Part shown: positions 1 through 11,000 of the stretch, piece after piece
Numbering within the stretch: position 1 is the stretch's first letter
How the letters are laid out: each line of letters begins with the position of its first letter
Origin: Crambe crambe
Taxonomy: Eukaryota; Porifera; Demospongiae; Poecilosclerida; Crambeidae
NCBI GenBank assembly: GCA_963924555.1
Contig: OZ004583.1
Coordinates: 3,443,501-3,507,500, forward strand
Direction of reading: 5' to 3'
DNA: 64,000 bases
Program-made: the position numbers and the translations under genes
Notes under the pieces: generated by a model
What the model was told of the DNA's origin: nothing
Databases searched by the model: none
The model's input: only the letters and a program-made list of their open reading frames with translations

Positions 1-890
1 ATGGATAATTTGCTGGCAGATTGCCATGGATTTGCGGCAGCCTACCTTGATGACATCGTTGTGCAGAGTCAGAGCTGGAGGGACCACCTCGGCCATCTGC
101 AAAGAATATTCACCATCTTGCAAGAAGCTGGATTGACTATCAAAGTGAAGAAATGCCAATTTGGCATGGCGGAATGTGCCTACTTGGGTCATATTGTTGG
201 GAAAGAAAAGATCAAATCCGAAATTGCTAAAATAGAAGCAGTCCAGGGATTCAAACAACCAGTCACTAAGAAGGACATGAGGGCCTTCCTTGGTCTCGTT
301 GGCTACTACCGACGGTTCATCCCAGACTTTGCTAGCAAATCAGCATAACTCTCAGACATGACAAAGAAAAATCGGCCTCAGAAGATTAGCTGGACGCCAA
401 ACCTCAACTTCGCCTTCAGGGCACTGAAAGAAAGTCTGTTGACCAGCTCAGTCCTACTCTGTCCAGACTATGGAAAACCATTCCTAGTACAAACCGATGC
501 TTCACACCATGGGGTTGGAGCAGTCCTCAGTCAGCAGGACGAGAAAGGAATCAAGAGACCTGTGGCATTCTACTCTAGAAAGCTACTGCCTAGAGAGCTA
601 AACTATTCAGCTATGGAGAAGGAGTGCCTAGCAATTGTTAACTCCCTTCGAGGTTCATCTCCTTGGATGAAAATTCACTGTCCAGACAGACCACCGAGCT
701 CTACACTACCTCCAACAAATGCAGAATTCAAACTACAGGTTGACGAGATGGGCTCTAGCACTATAACAATTTGATTTTGATGTGCTACATCGGCCAGGAA
801 CTCTCCATAGCAATGCAGATGGACTGTCAAGACAGGCTTGGGAGTCAGATGAGGAAGACGATGAGCTACCAATGCTGAGAGTAACCAACC
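1..890 (+). pseudogene. Decayed pol fragment: reverse transcriptase end plus RNase H
   Basis: Frame 1 shows the reverse transcriptase catalytic box AYLDDIVV near residues 14-21, the connection region (AFLGLVGYYRRF) and, after an in-frame TAA at 346-348, the RNase H start with TDASHHGVGAVLSQ and the EKECLAIV motif near position 620. After about 648 the frame shifts. The end of RNase H reappears in frame 2 from about 767 (LHRPGTLHSNADGLSR), so at least one indel separates them. In intact elements this polyprotein copies element RNA into DNA. With a stop and a frameshift this copy cannot make a full enzyme. Confidence 0.85.
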
Positions 891-908
891 AAAAGAAGGG
901 GAGGGGGA
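891..908 (+). other. Polypurine tract of the LTR element
   Basis: An 18-nt run of A and G lies directly before the 3' LTR, where the plus-strand primer sits in LTR retroelements. Its end at 908 agrees with the LTR starting at TG (909). Confidence 0.75.
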
Positions 909-1149
909 TGTTGGAGCAGTAGCCACTGCTCCAGCATAATGACATTCCTGGACCTGGACCTATAAATACTTTATGCATAAACACTTTGATTCATATATCA
1001 TTTACACCTCATCAACACTAAATGTTAGTCACCTCATAGATAGGTTATTAAAAAGCCAAAGGTCACCTATGATTCAGTCATTGTGCAATTGCCTAAAGAA
1101 TAAGCATCTTTGTGTTGACTCTCTTGAGCGCGCCACGATGAACCCAACA
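909..1149 (+). repeat. 3' LTR, 241 bp
   Basis: Starts TGTTGG directly after the purine tract and ends CCAACA, a 6-bp terminal inverted repeat in the standard TG...CA form. It contains TATAAATA at 961-968 as a likely promoter core. The 5' LTR is outside the window, so LTR divergence and target-site duplication cannot be read here. Confidence 0.8.
961..968 (+). promoter_or_regulatory. TATA box inside the LTR
   Basis: TATAAATA 52 bp into the LTR, placed as expected for the U3 promoter of an LTR element. It could also start transcripts reading into 1150 and beyond. Confidence 0.45.
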
Positions 1150-1986
1150 TCAGCTACATCAAAATTTGTACCTTTCCAGTTCCAACTTCCAAGTCATTAC
1201 CATGCTATAGCAGTCTTAATTGGACTATCCATATCCAGTAATGTTCTAACATTCCAGGATACCAGAACCCAGGGGAGCTTCATGACTTCAAATGAAGGAC
1301 CCCTTTTGCCCTTACAAGGAAGCACAGTAGTTCATATTTATTAGGTGTATATCATATGTGCACACTAAACATTCATGGCTACATAGCTTGCTGCCAACTA
1401 TCCAAGGCTTCCAAGATGAGATATTGAGGGAGTGAATTTTAGGGGTTACTTAACTGAAGTTCACTCTCTTGTTGCTGAACTTTTTTGAACCACACACAGC
1501 CATCTCTACTTTCCTTTTTTATTTATTTTTCCCCACCACTTTTTTGATGTAATACTGCAACTGGATGCTGTGATCCTATCCAAGTTAAAGTTCATGTATT
1601 GTAGCTATGTATTTCATTGCAAATTTCATCATAATTATTGTATGAGCCTGATCTGTAAGGACTAATGCTGATCGAGCTCATATCTATACGATTCCCATTG
1701 ATTTAATCAGAGAGTATGCTAGCAGTATTAGAACCAGAACAATCGATTTTTTCTTATATTAGGTTAGCAAATGAATTTTTGATTTTTGAAAGTTCTTCTC
1801 TCTTCTGTGTAGATGTAATGATTCACTGAGAACCTGTAGAGTAAGGGTAGAAGAGAAAGAAGAGTTTTAGTTCATACAGTCCTATGACCTTTGACCTGTG
1901 GTTTGTGTTCGTATAAGTTAAATGTATACATGTTGGGGATCTTTCAGGAATTAAGTGTATACGTAGTTAAAGCATACATGCACTTT
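1150..1986. other. No gene seen; TA-rich DNA after the LTR
   Basis: Short open frames here (for example 973-1344, which overlaps the LTR) have no recognisable domain and cross the LTR boundary. Nothing else is supported. Confidence 0.5.
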
Positions 1987-2055
1987 TAGCTACCTAGTCT
2001 GGCATTGCCGCTCCTTGCGCAAAAAGGGGTCGGCTACGCCAGACTATTAGCTACC
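1987..2055. repeat. Small foldback repeat, 69 bp
   Basis: The arms read TAGCTACCTAGTCTGGC at the left and GCCAGACTATTAGCTA at the right, so the strand can fold on itself around a GC-rich loop. It looks like a tiny MITE or solo hairpin. Confidence 0.5.
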
Positions 2056-2177
2056 ATCTTATCCAATTCAATTGACAATACATGTGCTTACTATAGAGCT
2101 ATAGCTAGCTAGCTACATGGATTTGATCAAAAGCTCCATGTGCAATAGCTCATGCTCCTCCTATAGCTGCTGACTGC

Positions 2178-3190
2178 ATGCAGATAAATGAAGTCAAGAA
2201 GTTGCAGCAGGAAAGAAAAGACAAACAGGAGAGAGCTATAGAGATGCCAGTTGGCCAATTTGATCAAGATGCCTACTTACATCAGCGAATGTATTCATTT
2301 GATTTTGTCCAATCAGACAAGACTTCTGCCCTAAATTTTATTTCTACTACCCATGTTTCTGAGCAGTCCAGTACTCAGAGTCAACCCCTGCCAATTAAAT
2401 TCCCCATTTCTAGCACCCCTGGAATGTCTTGCGACTTGCCTCCAGTACAAACTGAATCGCTTTCAACTCCTAAATCCTATAAATCCATAATTTCAGTTGG
2501 ATTATGCAAAGTGACACCCACTTTATTTACCTCTCTTGGCTCATCTCAAACATCAGTTGTTGAAAAAATGTTGTCTATTCCAGATGTGGCTACTCCAAAA
2601 GGACAGATCATAAAGCTGTGGCTCGAGTTCTTACAAACTTAGGATGTTGGAAGAGAAAGAAGAGATGAAAAGAAAGCTTGCTGAAGAGGAGTGCCAGAGG
2701 GAAGAAAACAGAATGAAGAGGCAAGAGGAAATGAGAAAGCAAGCTGAGTTAAGGCTGGGTTTCATCTACTGGGGGGTGCAGGGGGGAAGCTTCCCCCCCC
2801 CCCCCCAAAGTAATTCATGAAAAATACAATTAGCAGCCATAATTAGTTTTAGAGTTTTTATCTCCTTCCAATACTGAGTGATATTATCTAAATCTTCTGA
2901 ATTCAGTTTCTTCATCAATTATTCTTAGCTGCCATTAAAAGTAGTACAGAATAAATTAGTACCTACAAAAGTGGGTGTGATCAAGGATTCCAAGGAGTTC
3001 TTCCCCCCCAAACAAAATATCCTAGATGAAAGCCTGTAAGGGAGAAGAATGTTTCCAAGAGAGCTGCTGATAAGGCTGCTAAAAAGGCTAAGAAAATTGT
3101 TGCAAAGAAGAGGAAACAAAAGGCACAACCAGCCAGACAAACAGCAAAAGCAAAGAAAATGAGAATGCTACACCATATTTCTGCATGGTG
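2178..3190 (+). pseudogene. Remnant of a probable pogo-type transposase C-terminus
   Basis: An open frame at 2178-2642 holds a Ser/Thr/Pro-rich stretch (LSTPKSYKSIISVG) and stops at 2640. One base out of frame, the text continues at about 2643-2757 as a charged coiled-coil rich in Lys and Glu (MLEEKEEMKRKLAEEE). A lysine-rich segment follows at about 3030-3181 (AADKAAKKAKKIVAKKRK) before a stop. From memory, this order resembles the tail of pogo/Tigger-like transposases, which have a Ser/Pro linker and then a long K/E helix. No DDE core or terminal repeat is visible. It could instead be a broken host coiled-coil gene. Confidence 0.4.
2771..2815. repeat. G-run/C-run palindrome inside the pogo-like remnant
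   Basis: GGGGGGTGCAGGGGGG is followed by AAGCTT and a run of about 14 C. The stretch is nearly self-complementary around AAGCTT and separates two coding remnants, so it may be an insertion or an assembly-difficult site. Confidence 0.5.
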
Positions 3191-3359
3191 ATGTTAACAG
3201 TTGCATATGCTAGGGTTTAGAGAGTGCCTGATTGTATCAAGGCTTGATTCATAACCAGACTAGTGCATAGGTTATATGCGAGAGACCAAACATCAAGAGA
3301 GAAAGCTAGATTCGCTAGTCAGTTGTGAGGTCAAGGTCCAAGAATCACATGTATGGGGG

Positions 3360-3700
3360 TGGGGCATAAAAATGTCTGCCACATTGTGGGTTGAAAACTA
3401 GCAAGCTATTTTTGAACATGTCTAAAGGATTATAGCGCAGTCAGTTTTGAGTAGTGTGGTATAGCATTTGAATGTGAAATAAGTTAATGATGATGAACGA
3501 CCAGATGAAAACAGCAACTTTATAAGTCGCTGAAAAATGTGATTTCTGCTCTTCATACTCAAGTCCTAGCACATTGAAGGTGTTCTGTCTTCAAGTTAGG
3601 AGTTGCTGACTATAGGGGGGAAGTATTCTGGAGTTATGAAAGAAAATACTAAGTATTAGTCCAATGGGGCAACCGTGTCATCTCTACTTAGAGATAATAC
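3360..3700 (+). repeat. Dispersed repeat family D, copy 1
   Basis: Shares long stretches with 19330-19690 and a shorter part with 60311-60480: a GATGAT run, then ACGACCAGATGAAAAC, then AGTCCTAGCACATTGAAGG. The GATGAT part can be read as an Asp-rich peptide, so the repeat may be the tail of a transposon gene. No termini were resolved. Confidence 0.65.
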
Positions 3701-3934
3701 TCTCTGATACATGACAAAAGTTTAGGAAATTTTCATCTGAGCATGTTTGAGAGATTGTTCATTCAATTACATCAACATATGCATGCAGGGTATGAAATCT
3801 CCGATTAATCTTGTTTTCAAGTAGCGATTGTAATCAGCTTTAGCCAGCTGCCCAGGGGTCACCGTGGGGAGGCACTAATTGGTTATTGCTATAGTACTAA
3901 CTAGTATTACACACAAACACACACAAACATTCAC

Positions 3935-6900
3935 CTGATAGTTATCGGAAGTGATATCCATATCCCCCAGCTCTTTCTGGAGGTAATTAAGGAGGTTTCC
4001 TTTCTTTTTCTTCCACTCAAAGAAAAGTGATTGATTCCAGAGTTTGGAGAGCATCTCGACCAGAGCAGTCTTCCCTACCCCTGTCTCCCCTTTGATGATC
4101 ACAGGGACTCCACACTCATGCCTCTCATGGATGTTCAGCATCTTGATGGTGTAGTCCAGTGTCAACACATATGCTGAGTCATCAATCACAGTAAGCCGGT
4201 TCTTCTCCAGCTCCACATTGAGTGCACGGGACAAGTAGCTATCCAAAAACTCACGAGAGTTAAAGTTACTGTCATGTAACAAAGAGAAAAGAGGTAATGT
4301 GATCACATAACAACATGTCATGTGACATGACACACATCTATGACTAAGTTATCACATGAAACATATAGGTAGAAATCAATCATTGATTCTTGGCAATTTT
4401 TCCATGACTAATAGTGGCCTAATTCTTAAAATTTGCTATAGAGATGCAATCATTATGTATGTTCACATGACAGAAGTTTTGGACAATTCATCAAAGCATG
4501 TTAGAAAAATTGCCCTTTCAATTAAACTCCTCTAAAACAGGATAACGATTTCTACCTGGGACTGTCACATAAAATTACTTCATGGATGGGATTTCAACAC
4601 CTATCTTCATGAACTTCTCTTTTTCAGCCCTTTCAATTTGGTCAGAGTGGAGACAGATAAGGCCTAGGCTAGCACCTCCATCTTTGAAGTCATAGATCAG
4701 CTATAATGGAGGAGGAGAGGGAAGAGAAGGAAAAGGAGGAGGAGGGAGAGAATGAGAGGGGGGAAGAGGCTGCAAAATAATGTTTTAGCCATTTAAAATT
4801 ACCAATGCTATAATAAACTTTTGAAAAATTAATGGCATGAGAACAATAAGTACTCAAATGTGAGTAAAGCATTCTACACAATACATTTGAGGTAATCAGT
4901 CACAACTTTTTCATTTTTGAGTATCAGTTACAATTCTACCATAAATTGGATTAGTTTTGTGGTCATGTTCAACAGAAAATTAACATGAATTACCATTTAC
5001 AGAATAGAGTAAAAGCTAACCAGTAAGCTTTAAACTTCATTCTTATCTAGCTCCAAGTATTTTTCAAAGTGATGTCAATCGACAGATAAAAGCGATCAAT
5101 ACTCAAAAGTGCTGGCTTTTCTAGCTAAAATCTCTTCCAGCCTCCCTGTATCCACTTGAATAACAACAAAAATGAGTCAATATAAGGCTGTAATTTGAGA
5201 AAGTGACGCCAAAAAAAAATCAATCAAGGTATGACTGCTTGCGGTCAAGTTTCTCTGCAATGGTAGAAAAAAATCAATCAAGGTATGACTGCTTGCGGTC
5301 AAGTTTCTCTGCAATGGTAGCATTCTCGTGCGTCTGGTTTGCCCTCAGTTGTAGAGAAGGAAGTGCTAGTCAGTAACTGCAGTTTTCAACTGCAGTGCCT
5401 CATAACCAGTGCAACTACTCACCTTATTAACTCATGAATGTTCATGAGTATCATATACCATTGGCTTAACATGAAAATTTATTTAGTACAGGATAGTCAG
5501 ATATTTCAATATGTATGCTCCAAAACAATCACAATAACTTCTGTGCCGGCTGCTTTTGTTTGGGGTTCTTCACCTTTTTGCATATATTCACTTGCCCCTC
5601 TTGGGAGGCCTATACCTCAGATATGCTTTCTCCAGGTGATGTGTCAGTCGAGCCTCTTCACATGTGGCCATTCATTTGAAGAGGAGCAAAATGATCCCTT
5701 TGCAGTGGGAACAAGCCTGCAACAGGAGATGTCTGCTGGGGTACCTGGTGATTCGGCCTCCTACCCCAGCCCACTGTTTCTGTTTGAGGATGGCTGCACT
5801 CTCTCAAGATGTATTCTGGTGCACTCACTACGCCATGCAGGCTCTGCAGGCAGCGAGAGTGGATGATTCGTGCTTTAGTGGACATAGTTTCCACATCGGT
5901 GCAGAAACGACAGCTGCAAGAATGGGCTTGAGTGACTCTCTCATAAAGACTCTTGGACGCTGGAAATCATCAGCATTTGAATCATACATCTGCACCCCAC
6001 AACAACTAGCAGCAGTCTCAGCCACATTAATTGGCACTCACTCCACCATTTGATGAATGTAGCTATCAGAGAGTGCAGTAGCCCTCTCTATGTATGGTTA
6101 GTCCAGAATGGGCATGGCTTCTCTCATTAGAACAATACTAACTAGAACCTCTGTATCTCTTCTATTCTTGCTACAGGCTCAACTAAACTGCTTGCATCTG
6201 GAAAAAAATGCAGATGATGATATGTCTGCACAAACTCCTCCAGAACAGCGTTAATAATCAGCACCAGCTGCCGTCTAAACCTAAAATTATTGATTCATTC
6301 ATCATCATCATCTTCTTTGATGGCTGTAACTTCATGATCTTTCACTTACGACAATCAAATTCATATCAACTTATACCATATATTGTGCTTTTACGAACTA
6401 ACCCTACATGGCCTTTTTATTTAGCATAAATTTTTTTCCCTTCACTTGCGTAAATTGTTGGCTAGTCACTTTTTGACAGTTGACTGCCATACCACATGAG
6501 GGGAGTGGCCCTTGTTATTTTCCAACCTTTTCTCCATCGTTACAGAGACTAGTTAGTGCAATACCTGCACAATGTTAAGCTTGATTTATGTCTCAAAAGA
6601 AAGCTCTCTTGGAGAGCTTTCCTGGTTACAACTTTATACCCCCCCCCCCCTCCCCCCCATATATGGAAGACCTGACATGACCTCAGTGGTTTTTTAAAAT
6701 ACCACATAAATTAGGAGGCCCCTATCATAGCTTCTATGGGCCTAGCTGCTTTGTTTGAATGATCTGATGGATTTCAAGGGAGGTATATTATGGTGTCAAA
6801 AAAAGATAGACTATAAAAAGTTTTACAATCTACCTTTTTGAAACCATACCCCCCAGATCATTCAAAGAGGTCATGTCAGGTCTTCCATATAATTATGGAG

Positions 6901-7988
6901 GGGGGGGGGGGGGGAGTGTAAAGTTGTAACTAAGTACGTACACTATTGGAAAGCTCTCAAGAGAGCTCTCAGTGTTGCTTGCAGCGTTGTTTGCTCACCT
7001 GCTTGTGCTAGTGTCTGTCAGAAGGGTTAAAGATTTGTCATCTCATGAGCTAGATTAGGTGAGTAATATTAGCCAACTGAGATGAAAGGGCATGGCACCA
7101 CACATGCACAAAATATTTTATTTGGAATATCGCAGTGTAGATAGAAGCTGGGTGTTTGCAGCTCAAATGCAGTTATCGAAATTTTAGATTGTCGCATAGC
7201 TACTTGTGCTAGCTTCTCAAGGGCCGGTTGAAAATTTGCCATCCAGAGATCAGGTGTGCGACATGCACATACACACTCCATTTCAATCAAATTTTTAAGC
7301 ATTCACGATACCTAGAATCTGATTCATTTTTGAACAACTAAAATAATTATTGGTCACATATCCACTAACCTGTTGGTGAGCCTTGATTGACCAGTTTTCC
7401 TTGATGCTAGGATCACAAAAATCACTGACTTCGCTTAGCATGGTGTGCATGAGGGTGGAGCCAAGATGTGTGGTATCTGTAACACCTGTCACCTTCTTTT
7501 GAATTTCATCGATCACATATTCACCAGAGCCAGTGTTGTAATTGAAGGCAGGAAGACAATCTAAGAAATTACATCTGCGCTTCATGTACCTGAAGTAGAA
7601 ATAATACGTTAATGATATACGGCATACATGGATGAATTACTTTATGAAGAGCTTCTGAGTGATCTTTGAAGAGAGGATGTGTTTTGGCATGTACTCATTA
7701 AGAAGCTTATGACAGTCTTTATTGGAGAGGTCCTGGTCTCGGCTGAACTTGATGAGGTCATCCACATACATTGTGTCGATGACTCCCATCTTGTATGCTT
7801 GGAGGTACTTGCATACCAGCTGGACATCAGAGTCCACCGTGAAGGGGATCTCTGGATGGATGTAGTGAGGGGAACCCAGCAGGCTCAGGGTGGGAACTTC
7901 AGAATAGAAAAGCTTGAGTGACTCTTCAGCAGTCATATCCTTGTCACGTGATGGCACCTATAGTTCATATAGAAAATGAGAAAGGTCA

Positions 7989-8078
<90 letters not shown>

Positions 8079-11000
8079 ATGTGTTTGTGTGTGTGTGTAC
8101 CTCCACATAGATGGCCCAGGCAAGATCCCCCGGAAAATGGAATGAAAGACCTGAATCCCGGTCCTCCACATACCCCAGCACGAAGAGATCAAAAAAGAAC
8201 CAGCCAATCACTTCCATCAGTTCCTGATAATGAATTATCTCACTATTTGCCACCGAGTTCTAGAGAGAACATTTAATGGGTGTGGTTAGATATTTATGTC
8301 ATATGACTTTGAGATTACCCCTGGAGGAAGGATTGTGAAGTTGAAGAAGAGACCAACATTGCTCTGGTCAAGCGGAAGGGAGCGAAGCTTGGAGATGGCA
8401 CTGACTGGGGAGAAAGCTTCATTGATGGCAATTGTCTTATGCACTGAACAATTTGCAAGCTGCTTCTTAATGTAGTGTGTCTTTCCATCCCCTGAGTCAT
8501 ATACATAATCACATGATCAATCATACAGTGAGTCACTAGTCATGTGATAATCACATGATGCATACCAGCTGCTCCATAGATAAGTTGGAAGCAGGCAAAA
8601 TGTGATGGCTGTATCACATTTTCTGCACACATTCGCCTTGTGTCCTCAAGTGATGAGCAAGAATCCTACCAATCAATATACATATATGAATTATAACCAC
8701 ACCCATAGCCACACCCACCTTGGAATCCATCAACTGTATCCAAGGCATCTCCCTTAGCACTGAGGGGGCAGTCTCCACAAAGTGGAGGGTAGAGGGAGGA
8801 GCATGGAGGGACAGCTCAGGTTTGGACTGGTGGTTCACCAAGTGCAGCTGTACCAAATGCTAAAATAATTATTTATGTGAGCTAATCACTGATCATTCAA
8901 CTGTGCCATAATTATAATGAGGCCCCCTGGTAGTAATTTTCCCACTTATTGAGGGCCAGCTCCTGGTCATTTTCTGATGAAAATTGGCATAATTGATAGA
9001 GCCACTCACTTCCTGGAGTTTGTAAGGTAGCTTATTGACATCCAGCATGAGGTAGTGAGAGGGCCAGTGAATCACTCGCTTCAAAAACAGGCTCAGCTCC
9101 TCCTTTGTGGTGGTTTCTTGGCAACGGAGGATCTGGTAGGTCTCAGGTATGCCAGAGAAGATGTTGAGAATAAACATAAGGAAATCAGCCTGGGAGTAGG
9201 CAGGGCAGTAATAGAGGGGTTGGGGGGAATACACAGTGGTAGTAATGCTCAGACGATAAGGAAGGCCTTCCTTGTCTCTGAACAAGCATCTCCGAGGAAG
9301 GGTGTGATTTTTGAGCAGAACATCCAGAAACTGACCAACCATCAGCATAGGATATTTTTCTGTGTCAGAATTTTTGGAGTCTTCCTCAAGAGCTCTCTAA
9401 AATCAAAAGTGAATAATATTGTATATGCAAAGCAATTAAAGAGCTCAAAAGAAGTAGCTACGTAGAGTAGATACTGAGAAAAAAGCCCCATGAGCTCTAC
9501 TGGGTGGCTAGATAGGAAGGTGTGTTTTCTTACATTGATTCCCTCTCTCAGCCTTTCTCTCTGGCTGACAGTATTGGGTGCTAAAAAGGTGATCTCATGG
9601 AGGATCCTATTGGTCCTCTCCGCTAAATCAAGAGAAGTTGAGTTAATCAAGTGGTAGAGCTGCAACAGTTTAGGCACACTCAGATAGAGCAACCAGCTGT
9701 ATTGACTCCGAAGCTCAGAGACTTTATGAGTCCACTCATTGACCAGGTCTTGAGTGGTGTGGACTTGTTTATCCATCTCATCTTGGCTGATGGAACAGGG
9801 GATGGGACGAATGGCTTCAAAGGATAAGTACTTAGGATGACCCAATTCCCTAAGCTTCTGGTACAACTCAAACAGTTTGTTTGCAGTCTAGAGGGGAGAG
9901 AGAGAAGCTACATAAGTTAGTGGGTGCAGTTTGTGTCATAACAATTGCTTCAGGCAGTGAACTGATGGCATCTGCATGTGCAATGATCAATATAATGTAT
10001 CTGCCTTACTCAGAGTAGTGTGTCTGATAATATGTATTTCATTTGCAAAGAGTATGAGCTGCAATATAACGAGCCATGTTTATAACTTGCAAGAACTCGC
10101 AGAGTATTATTTAGTACGTACTAGTCCAATGTTTATAGATATACATTTACATATTAATTTTAACTGTACATAATGAGCTCTGGTGAACAAAAAAATAAAG
10201 AGCCACTCCTAATGTGAGCTAGCCATGTGGCTCAGCACGAAATTGAACCTTGATGCTCTAAGAATCTATTATGGATCGACAAAGAGAGACACAGAGGATT
10301 AAAAGGTCATTTGCTACAGAGAAAGCAACACAAGTTGCAAGAAGGCATCAGAAATTCAGTAGCCTAGCTACAAAAAAATAAACAGGGTGCCAGAGACTCC
10401 AGTAGACCTAGAGAACAACAAAGAGACAACAAAGAGACTACAGTAATACTAAAGAGCAACAAGTAAGGTGCCTCACTGAGCAGGCATACAGTCCCAATAG
10501 GATGCAATTTCAAATGCAAAACTACTGTTGCAGGGTGCTGACTAGTCATTAATAATACCTGATTAAGATGAATGAACTGTTTGATTTGCTTCCCTCCTTC
10601 TTCCTCCTTGTCCATGAAACCCAGCTTCCTCACAAAGTCTCCAATCTGCTCTGCATTCCACGATTTCTCCCAAGGCTTCCGGGAGTGGAGTGGGGTGATA
10701 GGACATTGTCTCTCCGTCACTTTTTGTTGATTGGTAGAAGGCAGGGGGGACTGTGCTGCAAAAGGTTCATATTTCAACAGGATTTGTCCCCCAATGCTTC
10801 CCGCCTCATTCCTCTCAAGTTGGAGCATGTAGTGGCCAGTGTTGATGATGCATTCTAACTCCTTTGCCACATTCTGAAGAGTATCTCCCTGCAATAATAA
10901 TACAGGGGCAAGGGGGAGATATTAGGCCTAAGGGAAATCGATTATGCACCCCTTATAACTTTATTGATTTATACTCAAATGGAACTCTCACCTCAGCCCT

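Larger units (their letters stand above)
1..1149 (+). mobile_element. 3' part of a Ty3/Gypsy-type LTR retrotransposon
   Basis: The window opens inside a plus-strand retroelement: end of reverse transcriptase, RNase H, a tail ending in a purine tract, then a 3' LTR. The 5' LTR, gag, protease and most of reverse transcriptase lie upstream of the window. No integrase is seen after RNase H, although Ty3/Gypsy elements usually carry it there; the coding tail runs straight into the purine tract, so it was either deleted or this is a rearranged lineage. The copy is broken by an in-frame stop and a frameshift. Family assignment rests on the YLDD box and the RNase H sequence. Confidence 0.88.

Noticed and set aside
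2925-3140. Minus-strand hydrophobic frame SLFSSLISSSLGN
   Set aside because: Antisense of a lysine-rich stretch, which always gives Phe/Leu/Ser-rich shadows.
5085-5146. Possible extra RNF213-like exon (DTGRLEEILARKASTFE)
   Set aside because: It has an acceptor-like start but no donor that keeps the frame, and the neighbouring exons already join in phase without it.
7069-7302. Minus-strand frame of 77 codons between RNF213-like exons
   Set aside because: No splice sites in phase and no resemblance to the RNF213 family; exon 22 joins exon 23 directly in phase.
10220-10290. Possible tRNA near TGGCTCAGCACGAAATTGAA
   Set aside because: No cloverleaf with acceptor and T arms could be drawn.
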